A DNA stretch of 27,673 nt, from NCBI GenBank assembly GCA_002399765.1, contig DHEG01000009.1, positions 17,124 to 44,796 on the forward strand, given 5' to 3'. Positions within the stretch are counted from its first letter, which is position 1. Each line of letters opens with the position of its first letter. The DNA is from Caryophanales bacterium UBA4856. GTDB lineage: Bacteria; Bacillota_I; Bacilli_A; RFN20; CAG-288. Position numbers and translations under genes: made by a program. Of the stretch, positions 8,647-16,538 are shown one piece after another. The notes beneath the pieces are model-generated. The model made no database searches, was not told the origin of the DNA, and saw nothing but the letters and a program-made list of their open reading frames with translations.

Positions 8647-9803
8647 TTTGTCACCTCCTTGCTTTCATGGCCCCCGTCTTCCTCCACGGAAAAGTACTGC
8701 TGGCTCAAGACCGTCAAAAGCGAGGATCTAGTCACCAGTCCTGCCAAGGAGCCTGCTTTGGTAACGACCGGTATCAAATGCTGGCCGTGTTCGTTCATGA
8801 TCTTCAAGGCATCGACTATGTTCTCCCCGGGTCTTAGGACCTTGCCCGAACTATCGATGAACTTGTCGATCGGCACGGAAAGGTCGGGTTGCTGTCTAAG
8901 CCTATTGGCCGAGATTATCCCAAGGTACCTGTTGTCTTCCCCATCGACGACCAAAAGGGTGTCGACCCGGCCTTCGCGCATCTTCTCCAAGGCCCGCCTT
9001 GTGTCTTGGCCGATCTTGGTTACCCGGGGATCCTTGATCATGATGTCCCTGACCTTTATGAACTCGGGCGAAGACCAGATGCGGTTGGGGCCAACGAACT
9101 CGGACACATATTGGTTGGCGGGATTCTTTAGGATGTTCTCGGGGGTGTCGTATTGGAGGACCTTGCCCTTCCTCATTACGCAGATCTTGTCCGACAGCTT
9201 TATGGCCTCATCCATGTCGTGAGTGACGAAAAGGATGGTCTTGTGCATCTTGGTCTGCAAATCGAGGAGTTGATCCTGGAGACTGGATCTGGTCAAGGGA
9301 TCCAAGGCCGAAAAGGGTTCATCCATCAAGATGATCTTTGGATCCATGGCCAAGGCCCTGGCGATTCCGACCCTTTGCTGTTGACCTCCCGACAACTCGC
9401 TGGGATACCGATTCATGTACTTGTCAGGATCAAGGCCGACCATGGTCAAAAGCTGACGGCATCTCTCGTCCATCTTGTCTTTGGCGAAATGCTCAGCCTT
9501 GGGGATGATCATTATGTTCTTGGCCACGGTCATATGGGGGAACAGACCCACCTGCTGGATCACGTAGCCTATGTTCCTCCTGAGCCTTATGGGGTCGAGT
9601 CCGTCGATGTCCTTGCCATCTACGAAGATATGGCCTTGACTAGGCTTGACCAACCTATTGACCATCCGCAAGAGAGTGGTCTTGCCACAGCCTGAGCGGC
9701 CGATCACGGAAACGAGCTTGCCGCTCTCTATCGTGAAACTTACGCCCTTTAGAACCTCGGCGTTTCCCTGATAGGTTTTTGTTATGTCTTTGAATTCAAT
9801 CAA
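8643..9803 (-). CDS. compatible-solute ABC importer ATPase with CBS region
   Basis: The ATPase partner of the fused permease gene. Using the TTG start at 9803 it has 386 residues. Walker A is GRSGCGKT (35-42), the Q-loop is near VIQQVG, the signature is LSGGQQQ (137-143), Walker B is ILMDEP (158-163) and the switch His is in FVTHDMDEA. Beyond about 255 there are two CBS-like units (VRDIMIKDPRVTKIG...DTLLVVDGED and LRPGENIVDALKIMNEHGQHLIPVV). In OpuA/OpuC-type ATPases these sense ionic strength or bind nucleotides. The longer frame from a GTG at 9842 adds a basic stretch without family likeness. TTG is preferred because AAAGGAGG ends six bases upstream and the protein then begins MIEFKDITKTY. 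Confidence 0.93.
   Translation of the reverse strand: MIEFKDITKTYQGNAEVLKGVSFTIESGKLVSVIGRSGCGKTTLLRMVNRLVKPSQGHIFVDGKDIDGLDPIRLRRNIGYVIQQVGLFPHMTVAKNIMIIPKAEHFAKDKMDERCRQLLTMVGLDPDKYMNRYPSELSGGQQQRVGIARALAMDPKIILMDEPFSALDPLTRSSLQDQLLDLQTKMHKTILFVTHDMDEAIKLSDKICVMRKGKVLQYDTPENILKNPANQYVSEFVGPNRIWSSPEFIKVRDIMIKDPRVTKIGQDTRRALEKMREGRVDTLLVVDGEDNRYLGIISANRLRQQPDLSVPIDKFIDSSGKVLRPGENIVDALKIMNEHGQHLIPVVTKAGSLAGLVTRSSLLTVLSQQYFSVEEDGGHESKEVTK
8651..8660 (-). promoter_or_regulatory. ribosome binding site setting the GTG start at 8646
   Basis: AAGGAGGTGA, a full match to the usual Bacilli anti-Shine-Dalgarno, ends four bases before GTG. It lies inside the end of the ATPase gene and so couples the two genes. 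Confidence 0.85.
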
Positions 9804-9809
9804 AATAGG

Positions 9810-9817
9810 CCTCCTTT
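9810..9817 (-). promoter_or_regulatory. ribosome binding site setting the TTG start at 9803
   Basis: AAAGGAGG lies six bases before the TTG codon. It decides for the shorter ATPase over the GTG at 9842, which has no comparable site. Confidence 0.75.
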
Positions 9818-9893
9818 GTCTCAAACGAAAAAGCCGAAACACAAAAATGATTTTTGACGGAAATGGAACTTCGGAATAAACGACCGATGAGCA

Positions 9894-9924
9894 CGTCTAA
9901 GCAAGGATTTCTTGCTTAAAGACG
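9894..9924. repeat. inverted repeat upstream of the osmoprotectant operon
   Basis: CGTC-TAAGCAAG pairs with CTTGCTTA-AA-GACG: 12 pairs interrupted by one 2-base bulge, around a GATTT loop. It starts 91 bases upstream of the ATPase start codon. No T-run follows on either strand, so it is not a simple terminator. It could be an operator dyad or a hairpin in the mRNA leader. Confidence 0.7.
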
Positions 9925-10173
9925 CAATTAATGGAATTTGATGGCTTATTGCTTTTACATTTTAACTTATGAAATCCTCTAATTAAAGGCTGTTTTCGAA
10001 TTGTTTTTCACAAAATAGCCCATTTTCTTAACGTTAGTTTTTCTTTTTTGGCTCTTTATTTATTACAAATTTGCTTTTTAGTTATGTTTTATCGTCAATA
10101 TGACCCCGTTTGCCTGTTTTTGTATATATCTTATCCTGTTTTCCCTTTGCCATTGCCAAATACCCCTTTGTCT

Positions 10174-10202
10174 TTGGCCAGGCTTATGGCTTAAAATATG
10201 TT
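10174..10202 (+). promoter_or_regulatory. candidate pyrG promoter
   Basis: TTGGCC, a 17-base spacer and TATGTT lie about 45 bases upstream of pyrG. The spacing is ideal but both boxes are imperfect. TATATATC-like sequences further upstream (near 10122) are alternatives. Confidence 0.3.
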
Positions 10203-10242
10203 GCGTTGTTTTTTTACCGTGTAATAACAGGAAGGCAGCGCC

Positions 10243-11925
10243 ATGGTTAAGTACATTTTCGTCGTGGGTGGGGTGATCAGTGGTATTGGGAAGGGGATCA
10301 CCGGCTCATCGATAGGAATGCTGCTCAAGTCTCGTGGCTTCGATGTCTTCATGCAGAAATTCGATCCTTATATCAATGTGGATCCTGGTACCATGAATCC
10401 TCTCCAGCATGGCGAGGTTTACGTTACCGACGATGGTTTTGAGACCGACTTGGACCTTGGACACTACGAGCGCTTCACGGGCGCCCATCTCGACAGGCGC
10501 TCATCGGTAACCATGGGCCAGGTCTACGAATCGGTAATAGCCAAGGAACGTCGTGGCGACTTCCAAGGCCATACCGTCCAGGTCATTCCCCATATAACCG
10601 ATGAGATAAAGTCCCACTTCTACCACGAATCCAGCGCTTCTCCCGACAAGGTTGACAGGATCGCCATAATAGAAATAGGCGGAACCATAGGCGATATCGA
10701 GTCCCAGCCGTTCTTCGAGGCCATACGTCAGTTCAAACATCAGGTGGGATATCAAAACGCCATCATCGTATGCACGACCTTGATCCCATACCTGAAGGCT
10801 TCCGGCGAGCTGAAGACCAAGCCCACTCAGCAGGCCATAAGGACTTTGCAATCCATGGGCTTGAGACCCGACTTGATCATCTGCAGGGCCGAGAAGCCCA
10901 TAACCACCGAGATCAGGGAAAAGATCTCGATGTTCTGCGACGTGCCCGTCGACCACGTCCTTGAGAACAAGGACGTCCAAACAGTCTACGAAGTGCCCTT
11001 GGCTTTGGAAAAGGAGGGCGTGGCCAAGGCCGTCTTGAGTTCGTTGGGCCTTGATGAAAGGCCAGCCGAGCATAAGCTCTGGGACCATTTGGTAGACAAC
11101 ATTATCCATCCCAAGAAAAAGGCCACGGTCGCAATAGTCGGGAAGTACATGTACCTCCACGATGCCTACTTGTCGGTGGCGGAGGCCATCAAGCACGCCG
11201 GGGCGAATCTCGATGCGGACATCGACATCAAGTGGATCGAGTCGGAGGAATGCGAGACCAAGGATCCGGCGGAAGTCCTTAAGGGGATAGACGGGATACT
11301 CGTCCCCGGTGGCTTTGGAAGGCGAGGGGTCTTGGGAATGATGAAGACCATTCGTTATGCCAGGTTGAACAGGGTACCATTCTTAGGAATATGCTTGGGA
11401 ATGCAGGTTGCCTCAATTGAGTTTGCCCGCGATGTGCTCGGATACGGGGACGCCGATTCGACTGAGTTCAATCCCAATACCAGCCATCCGGTAATCGATC
11501 TGATGGCCGATCAGAAGGACGTCAAGAACATGGGCGGAACCATGAGGCTTGGCGCTTATCCCTGCCACCTTGACACCAAGACCTTGACCTACAAGCTGTA
11601 TGGCAAGGCCGACATCTCCGAGCGCCATCGTCATCGCTATGAGTTCAACAACTCCTATCGCGACCAGTTCGCGAAGAACGGTATGGATATCGCCGGGGTC
11701 TACAAGGACAAGAACATAGTCGAGATAATCGAGCTAAAAGACCATCCTTTCTTCATCGGGACCCAGGCCCACCCTGAATTCAAGTCACGCCTTACCGATC
11801 CCCATCCCTTGTTCTTGGGCTTCATAAAGGCTTCTTTGGACTATGAAGAGAAGGTCAATCCCTCGGCCGTCAACGTCAAGTCCGACCAAAGCGGTGACAT
11901 GGCTGACGATAACGACTACGAGTGA
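10243..11925 (+). CDS. pyrG: CTP synthase
   Basis: A 560-residue, full-length CTP synthase, which makes CTP from UTP, ATP and glutamine. The N-terminal synthetase domain opens with KYIFVVGGVISGIGKG. It contains the conserved QKFDPYINVDPGTMNP and EIGGTIGDIES segments. The C-terminal class I glutamine amidotransferase domain has nucleophile Cys384 in FLGICLGMQ and the His510/Glu512 pair in GTQAHPEFKSR. A short acidic tail (DQSGDMADDNDYE) follows the conserved end. AGGAAGG lies eight bases before the ATG. The gene is monocistronic in this window and its end overlaps the convergent S-component gene by 10 bases. Firmicute pyrG is often controlled by a CTP-sensitive attenuator; I see no clear terminator hairpin in this leader. 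Confidence 0.98.
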   Translation: MVKYIFVVGGVISGIGKGITGSSIGMLLKSRGFDVFMQKFDPYINVDPGTMNPLQHGEVYVTDDGFETDLDLGHYERFTGAHLDRRSSVTMGQVYESVIAKERRGDFQGHTVQVIPHITDEIKSHFYHESSASPDKVDRIAIIEIGGTIGDIESQPFFEAIRQFKHQVGYQNAIIVCTTLIPYLKASGELKTKPTQQAIRTLQSMGLRPDLIICRAEKPITTEIREKISMFCDVPVDHVLENKDVQTVYEVPLALEKEGVAKAVLSSLGLDERPAEHKLWDHLVDNIIHPKKKATVAIVGKYMYLHDAYLSVAEAIKHAGANLDADIDIKWIESEECETKDPAEVLKGIDGILVPGGFGRRGVLGMMKTIRYARLNRVPFLGICLGMQVASIEFARDVLGYGDADSTEFNPNTSHPVIDLMADQKDVKNMGGTMRLGAYPCHLDTKTLTYKLYGKADISERHRHRYEFNNSYRDQFAKNGMDIAGVYKDKNIVEIIELKDHPFFIGTQAHPEFKSRLTDPHPLFLGFIKASLDYEEKVNPSAVNVKSDQSGDMADDNDYE

Positions 11926-12833
11926 TAGGATTTCCCCTTCCTTTTGATTCCCAGGTTGAAAGCCCCGATCCTTGTCAAGGGATCGACTAGCAGGATCATG
12001 AGCAACGTGTTGAGGGGCAAGGTGATGAAGACGCTTGCCACCGAGTTGAAGAGACTGTAGCCATAGGGCAGGCCGTAATAGAGCAAAGCCCAATAGGACC
12101 TAAGAAGGGTCGATACGAACAAGCCATTCGCCAGGCCTATCGAGTAGATTTCCAAAGGGCTGCAGTAGGGTTTGAAGGGTGGCCTTACGGATACCGTTCC
12201 CGACTCAAGGCCCAATTCAATGGAAGGCGAAACGGCCAAAGCGCCTTCATTTGGTTTGCCCTTCTCCTTCAAATAGGCCTGTCCCTTATCGGTCCGGCCA
12301 ATCCTTGAAAGCAGGATGGTCAAAACGACCGAAATCACGGCCAAGGCCAAAAGGGTAGCGGTTATTATCAACCTGACCAGGGGAGTCAAGTCAAAATGGT
12401 ACTTGGACGTGGCTTTCCCGTTTCCGTATTCATCGGTCAGATAGACATAGAGCAGGACCGATAGGACGGCTATGGCCATAAGCACACCATCGAAGGTGAT
12501 AAGCGCCTTTTTCTTGTTCCTGAAGACAAACATGATCAGCCAGGGCAATAGGCCTTCCAAGGCCGAATCTATGGTGTAGCCATAGAAATAGGCCCCGACA
12601 GGGAAAGCGAAAGCGCCGATAAGATCAGCTCCCGCACCTGCCAAAGTGCCCCAAAGAGGGCCGCAGATCAGGGAGGCCAAAACCAAGGGAATGGCCCCAA
12701 AGCCAATCCTTATGGAAGGTATGCCATCCAAAGCCACATAGAAAGATATGGTCCTGGATAGCAATATCGACAAGCCCATTAGCAATGCGGCGATGGTCAT
12801 CCGCATGATTACATTCAGTTTATCGTTAGTCAA
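11916..12833 (-). CDS. folT: folate-type ECF transporter S component with internal insertion
   Basis: A 305-residue polytopic membrane protein. Residues 11-100 match substrate-binding S components of the FolT group: a TM1 region (MTIAALLMGLSILLSR), then IRIGFGAIPLVLASLICGP, WGTLAGAGADLIGAF and AFPVGAYFYGYT. S components capture a vitamin and dock onto a shared EcfA/EcfA'/EcfT module, which must be encoded elsewhere. FolT proteins are usually about 170-190 residues. Here roughly 105-228 is extra, with two more hydrophobic segments (115-133, 152-175) and a soluble loop, before the closing helices (IYSIGLANGLF, LPLNTLLMILL). The TTG start at 12833 is favoured by AAGGCGGTGA four bases upstream. 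No tetrahydrofolate riboswitch was recognised. Folate specificity is moderately sure. Confidence 0.8.
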   Translation of the reverse strand: MTNDKLNVIMRMTIAALLMGLSILLSRTISFYVALDGIPSIRIGFGAIPLVLASLICGPLWGTLAGAGADLIGAFAFPVGAYFYGYTIDSALEGLLPWLIMFVFRNKKKALITFDGVLMAIAVLSVLLYVYLTDEYGNGKATSKYHFDLTPLVRLIITATLLALAVISVVLTILLSRIGRTDKGQAYLKEKGKPNEGALAVSPSIELGLESGTVSVRPPFKPYCSPLEIYSIGLANGLFVSTLLRSYWALLYYGLPYGYSLFNSVASVFITLPLNTLLMILLVDPLTRIGAFNLGIKRKGKSYHS

Positions 12834-12837
12834 ATTC

Positions 12838-12847
12838 TCACCGCCTT
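12838..12847 (-). promoter_or_regulatory. ribosome binding site setting the TTG start of the S-component gene
   Basis: AAGGCGGTGA matches AAGGAGGTGA in 9 of 10 positions and ends four bases before the TTG at 12833. The downstream ATG codons have no comparable site. Confidence 0.65.
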
Positions 12848-12900
12848 GAAATTCGCCTTAAGATTCTTTCACAAGCGGCTTTATTAATAAATCCCCGAAG

Positions 12901-12928
12901 TTTTTATATGCTTAAACTAACAGGTCAA
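12901..12928 (-). promoter_or_regulatory. candidate promoter of the S-component gene
   Basis: TTGACC at 12928-12923, a 16-base spacer and TAAAAA at 12906-12901, or a TATAAA with a shorter spacer. It lies in the 144-base AT-rich gap between smpB and the S-component gene. The -35 is good and the -10 is weak. Confidence 0.4.
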
Positions 12929-12977
12929 TGTTTATATTGATAGACGAACCAATCTATATTTCTATAAAAAGTTGCAA

Positions 12978-13463
12978 TTACCGGTTATCGTAGCTGAAAT
13001 TCTTGCTCGCTTTCTCGATGCGCCTCTTTATGTCTTTCTCCTTGATGGATTGGCGCTTGTCATAGGCCTTCTTGCCCTTGCCCAAGGCAATCTCCAACTT
13101 GGCCCTGCCGCGCGACAAATAGCATTCGACAGGGACTATGGTGTATCCGTTTTGGTCTTTGTTCTTGGCTAGTTTAAGTATCTGGTCTTTATGGAGCAGC
13201 AGTTTTCTGTCACGCATCGGATCGACGTTGAAGATATTGCCTTCCTTATAGGGGGATATATTCATGCCTACCACAAAGCATTCCCCATTCCTGATGTCTA
13301 CATAGGCACCGGTAAGGGAGCAGTGCCCCGCCCTCAAGGACTTTATCTCGGTCCCGGTAAGGACAAGACCGCATTCCGTATAATCGGACAAGAAGTAATC
13401 GAAATGGGCTCTGTGGTTGGTTGCGATTATCTTCTTGTGGCTTTGCCCATCTTTCTTTTGCAT
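12978..13463 (-). CDS. smpB: SsrA-binding protein SmpB
   Basis: A 161-residue protein that carries tmRNA into stalled ribosomes for trans-translation. Family hallmarks are visible: IIATNHRAHFDYFLSD near the start, GLVLTGTEIKSLRAG, AYVDIRNGECFVVGMNISPY, a positively charged RGRAKLEIALGKGKKAYDKR, and a basic C-terminal tail (IKEKDIKRRIEKASKNF) that inserts into the empty mRNA channel. It lies 27 bases after rnr, the usual rnr-smpB order in Firmicutes, where RNase R degrades the rescued mRNA. The ssrA gene, which is often close, is not recognisable in this window. Together with RqcP at 1169-1486 this gives the organism parts of both main rescue routes. Confidence 0.97.
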   Translation of the reverse strand: MQKKDGQSHKKIIATNHRAHFDYFLSDYTECGLVLTGTEIKSLRAGHCSLTGAYVDIRNGECFVVGMNISPYKEGNIFNVDPMRDRKLLLHKDQILKLAKNKDQNGYTIVPVECYLSRGRAKLEIALGKGKKAYDKRQSIKEKDIKRRIEKASKNFSYDNR

Positions 13464-13490
13464 ATTGAGACTTCCCTGGCTTCTTTAGGA

Positions 13491-16004
13491 TTATTCGCCT
13501 TTGCCGCCGTCGGTATTGCCACCCTGTTTGCCATCGTCGCTTGGACCTTTGTTGCCGTCATGGTAGTTTCCGTGGTTGCCGTTGTATTTATGGAAGCCGT
13601 GATTGTCATCATGACGATAGTGCGTCTTGTTGCCGAGTCTATTGGCGGAGGAGCCATAGTGGTCGCCATGGAAGCTGCCATGGCCTTGGTAATCACGATG
13701 CTCGCCATGGAAATCATGCCCATGCGAGTCATGGCTGAAACCATGATTGTGGTTGAAGCCACCGCCGAAGGAAGACCCGGAAGACCTGAAGCCGAAGCGA
13801 GATCTATGAGTCTTGAGCATATATTGCTCATGGCGCTGGGAAAGATATTGAGATTCCGTCATGATCTTGGCATCGTTCTTCTTCAGGGCTTCCATCTGCT
13901 CGGGTGTGAGGTTGCGACCCAGTTCAGCCATGAACTCAGGCGAGCAGAAGGTGACCTTCCGGTTTTGGACATTGCAGGAGAATACGCAGACATCGATAGG
14001 ATCGCCAAGGTTGTATTCGGCCTCCTTGGTAATGTCTTTGACGGTCAGATGACGATCGTCGTAGAAGAATCGATCCTCGTTTATATATTCAAAAGGCAAG
14101 AGCCCTTCGATGCCATTGTCCAACTGGACGAACATGCCAAAGTCGACAAAGGATACGACGAAGCCGTGGAATTGCTGGGAGATCCTGGCCGACATGTACT
14201 TGGCACTCTCAAGGTCATCGACAGACCTTTCGATTGTCTGGGCTCTACGCTCATCCGCCGAAAGATCGTCGCCCAAGTCTTTCAAGGCATCGTAGCGGGC
14301 CTTCTTGTCCAGCGGCTTGTGGTCAAACACGAAGTCATGAAGGGTGCGATGGACGACAGTATCCGGATAACGCCTAATAGGTGAGGTGAAATGAAGATAA
14401 TCGGTCTCGGCCAAACCGAAATGACCGACCTCATCGGGGCTATAGCGAGCCTTTGCCATAGACCTCAAGAGCACTATCGACAAAGACTTCTTGAAGTTCT
14501 CATCCTTTATGGAGGCCATGAATTGGTTCAAGGCAGCGGGTGTGATCTTGCCCTTCTCGGGGAAGAACTTGATCAAGCCGAGTTTCTTGACATAGGTGAT
14601 GAGGATGGCAAGTTTTTCATCGGGGGGATTCTCGTGGATGCGATAGAGGGTAGGGATGTCGGCTTTGTGCAGGAACTTTGCGACCTCGCAATTGGCCACG
14701 ATCATCATGTCCTCGATCATCTTCTCGGCTTCATCCTGGGTCTTTATCTGGACGTCGGTGGGGAAGCCCTTGTCATCCAAAGTGAAGTGAAGCTCGACGG
14801 AGTCGAGTTTCATGGCGCCTTGTTTCTCGCGTCTGGCTCTCACGGCCTTGGAGCAATCACGCAAAACCAATAGCGTCTTTTGGATCTCGGGTGATAGGTC
14901 GCTCTTGCCTGTCTTATAAAGTTCGTTGACTTGGGTATAGGTAAGACGGCCGTGGGACTTTATCACTGACGGATAGATGTCGGCCTTGAATACGTTGCCC
15001 ATCTTGTCGATCTGAGCGCGGCAGGTAAGGGTCAGCCTATCGACATTCGGATTCAGGGAGCAGATGCCGTTAGACAGCTCGACGGGAAGCATCGGCACAA
15101 CGCGGTCGGCCACATAGATGGAAGTGCCACGTTTCTGGGCTTCGTCATCCAAGGGATGACCGGGTCTTACGTAGTTGGCCACATCGGCGATATGGACTCC
15201 CACTTCCCAACCATAGTCGGTCTCCTTGGCGGAGACGGCATCGTCGAAGTCCCGTGAATCCTCGCCATCGACGGTGACGATGCACTCATCCCTCAGATCC
15301 TTGCGCCCGATATAGTCCTGAGGTTGCAATTGCTGCGGTATGGCCTTGGCCTCTTCCAACACTTCCTCCGGGAAATGAAGTGGGGCGTCATTGGCCGCTA
15401 TTATCTGGGAAATATCAGCGCCTACTTCCCCGGCCTTAACCAAAAGCCTATCGATCCTTACGGTGATAAGACCCGCCTTGCGTTCCAATATGGTGGCATC
15501 GACAAAGTCACCGATTCCGACATCCTTGGCCAAGTTTTCCTTGACCGCCACGGTAATCCTTGCGGCCTCAAGATAAGGAATCACCAGTTCGGGATTGCCA
15601 TCGGTCCCAATACGGTAGTTTCCCTTGATCTCCTTTATTTCCTGAAGGGCGCAAAAGAACCTGGCGTCCCTGGGTCCAAACCTATCGATGTCGCAATAAA
15701 GGTATACGTAATCGCCTATGAGCAAGGTGTCGGCAACAGACCCGGCAAGCCTGACATCCATGTGGTTCTCACGAACCAGATTGGCATAGACAAAAGCAGC
15801 CTTCTTGGTCACGACCTTGGCCAACTGCAGCTTGGTGTTCCTGATGTCATGATAAGTCGTGCCATCGTAGGTTATCAGACCGGCAAAGATCAATTCCCGG
15901 AGCATCCTGATCAGTCTCTTGTCAGAGACCGGCGAGATCCTTTCCAGCTCTTCCTGTGTCTTGTCGCCTTTGGCCAAAGCGCCCAATATATCGTCTTTTG
16001 TCAT
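13491..16004 (-). CDS. rnr: ribonuclease R with histidine-rich C-terminal tail
   Basis: An 837-residue 3'-5' exoribonuclease of the RNB family that degrades structured RNA. The order is an N-terminal winged helix (1-60), cold-shock domains (about 65-225), the RNB catalytic domain opening at DLRDECIVTVDGEDSRDFDDA, and an S1 domain (about 611-690). The RNB acidic cluster is Asp246, Asp252, Asp254 and Asp255, and PMLPVELSNGICSLNP also lies in that domain. The unusual part is residues 733-837. Instead of the lysine-rich tail common in RNase R, it is rich in His, Gly, Asp, Asn and Ser, with 17 histidines, and ends in a Gly/Asp/Lys segment. AAGGA precedes the ATG. smpB follows; secG lies upstream but behind a terminator, so rnr probably has its own promoter. 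Confidence 0.97.
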   Translation of the reverse strand: MTKDDILGALAKGDKTQEELERISPVSDKRLIRMLRELIFAGLITYDGTTYHDIRNTKLQLAKVVTKKAAFVYANLVRENHMDVRLAGSVADTLLIGDYVYLYCDIDRFGPRDARFFCALQEIKEIKGNYRIGTDGNPELVIPYLEAARITVAVKENLAKDVGIGDFVDATILERKAGLITVRIDRLLVKAGEVGADISQIIAANDAPLHFPEEVLEEAKAIPQQLQPQDYIGRKDLRDECIVTVDGEDSRDFDDAVSAKETDYGWEVGVHIADVANYVRPGHPLDDEAQKRGTSIYVADRVVPMLPVELSNGICSLNPNVDRLTLTCRAQIDKMGNVFKADIYPSVIKSHGRLTYTQVNELYKTGKSDLSPEIQKTLLVLRDCSKAVRARREKQGAMKLDSVELHFTLDDKGFPTDVQIKTQDEAEKMIEDMMIVANCEVAKFLHKADIPTLYRIHENPPDEKLAILITYVKKLGLIKFFPEKGKITPAALNQFMASIKDENFKKSLSIVLLRSMAKARYSPDEVGHFGLAETDYLHFTSPIRRYPDTVVHRTLHDFVFDHKPLDKKARYDALKDLGDDLSADERRAQTIERSVDDLESAKYMSARISQQFHGFVVSFVDFGMFVQLDNGIEGLLPFEYINEDRFFYDDRHLTVKDITKEAEYNLGDPIDVCVFSCNVQNRKVTFCSPEFMAELGRNLTPEQMEALKKNDAKIMTESQYLSQRHEQYMLKTHRSRFGFRSSGSSFGGGFNHNHGFSHDSHGHDFHGEHRDYQGHGSFHGDHYGSSANRLGNKTHYRHDDNHGFHKYNGNHGNYHDGNKGPSDDGKQGGNTDGGKGE

Positions 16005-16040
16005 TTTTTCCTTACCCCTATGTCTTTCCTAACTCCCTAG

Positions 16041-16129
16041 GGTCAACTCAGAATGAAGGTAAAACCATAGAAAGATATAGAACATATGCAATATTACACC
16101 ACCCGGGCACAATTAGGCACTAGTTGACC
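16041..16129. repeat. spaced inverted repeat in the rnr upstream region
   Basis: GGTCAACT at 16041-16048 and its exact complement AGTTGACC at 16122-16129 flank 73 bases between the secG terminator and rnr. They could form a closing stem in a leader RNA or two operator half-sites. An 8-base match over this distance can also arise by chance. Confidence 0.3.
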
Positions 16130-16166
16130 ATGAAAGCCTTTTGCAAAGCCATCTTTTGAAACACAT

Positions 16167-16198
16167 AAACAAAAAGGCACCACTTTTGGATGGTGCCT
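16167..16198 (-). terminator. intrinsic terminator between secG and rnr
   Basis: On the minus strand AGGCACCA and TGGTGCCT form an 8-bp stem around an 8-base loop, followed directly by TTTTGTTTATG. It lies 19 bases past the secG stop. Confidence 0.85.
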
Positions 16199-16216
16199 GT
16201 ATAGAGTCATGATCAA

Positions 16217-16444
16217 TCAATAGTACATCGTAAGCAGAGTGAATATGAAGAAGATTATGGCCGTTACGAAGGTGATGTCGGATAGAATCCTGTCTACCCC
16301 GCGTTCCTTGGTGCGGGAAAAGATATTCATCTTGTTGCCACCGGTAATGGCTGCCGAAGCACCTTCGCTTTTCCCTGACTGCATGAGGCAAAGAATGATA
16401 AGGAAGACCGAGATGATGAACAGGACTATCTCCATTGGATCCAT
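16217..16444 (-). CDS. secG: preprotein translocase subunit SecG
   Basis: A 75-residue SecG from the chosen ATG at 16444. It has two membrane helices (about 5-22 and 52-72) joined by the conserved cytoplasmic loop MQSGKSEGASAAITGG, which matches the family's LLQSGKG...ITGG pattern. It is a non-essential part of the SecYEG channel. A longer frame from 16486 would add 14 hydrophilic residues, but GGAGG stands eight bases before the 16444 codon, giving the start MDPMEIVLF. It precedes rnr and smpB as in many Firmicutes, although a terminator follows at once. Confidence 0.93.
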   Translation of the reverse strand: MDPMEIVLFIISVFLIILCLMQSGKSEGASAAITGGNKMNIFSRTKERGVDRILSDITFVTAIIFFIFTLLTMYY

Positions 16445-16474
16445 ATTCCATGCCTCCAAAGCATTTGTATTATG

Positions 16475-16502
16475 ATTATAAGGCAATGGAAGTATACGAC
16501 AA
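16475..16502 (-). promoter_or_regulatory. candidate secG promoter
   Basis: TTGTCG at 16502-16497, a 16-base spacer and a perfect TATAAT at 16480-16475 lie 30 bases before the secG start codon. It sits in the divergent gap to the RDD gene pair. Confidence 0.55.
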
Positions 16503-16538
16503 CAGTTTTAATCAGCCGCTCATTCTTTCAGGAAACAA

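Larger units (their letters stand above)
9804..10242. other. AT-rich divergent intergenic control region
   Basis: These 439 bases separate the divergent osmoprotectant operon and pyrG and hold no credible gene. Base composition is clearly more AT-rich than the flanking genes, with many runs of T. Contents I can see: the leader and ribosome binding site of the ATPase gene, a strong dyad at 9894-9924, and a candidate pyrG promoter near 10174-10202. A weak minus-strand candidate (TTTAAT, 17 bases, TAAAAT) lies near 9960. No T-box, RNA gene or intrinsic terminator was recognised. Confidence 0.7.

Noticed and set aside
9804..9842. GTG-initiated N-terminal extension of the osmoprotectant ATPase
   Set aside because: No ribosome binding site precedes it, the added residues are basic and unlike the family, and AAAGGAGG fits the TTG at 9803.
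10140..10242. CTP-sensitive attenuator in the pyrG leader
   Set aside because: GCCAAA/TTTGGC can pair, and a T7 run occurs near 10210, but the hairpin is not next to the T-run and no initiating G-run is evident.
12945..12970. Terminator after smpB
   Set aside because: A T5 run follows the stop, but only a weak 5-bp ATAGA/TCTAT stem lies nearby and in the wrong order for an intrinsic terminator.
12834..12977. Tetrahydrofolate riboswitch ahead of the S-component gene
   Set aside because: The gap is AT-rich and lacks the conserved core and the long closing stem I would expect. A covariance-model search would settle it.
13191..14384. 397-residue plus-strand frame with a hydrophobic-looking stretch
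   Set aside because: Antisense to rnr and smpB. The hydrophobic runs (Met/Ala/Val/Ile) mirror the His/Gly/Asp codons of the RNase R tail.
16445..16486. Longer SecG start
   Set aside because: It adds 14 hydrophilic residues not seen in SecG and overlaps the likely transcription start region; GGAGG fits the ATG at 16444.
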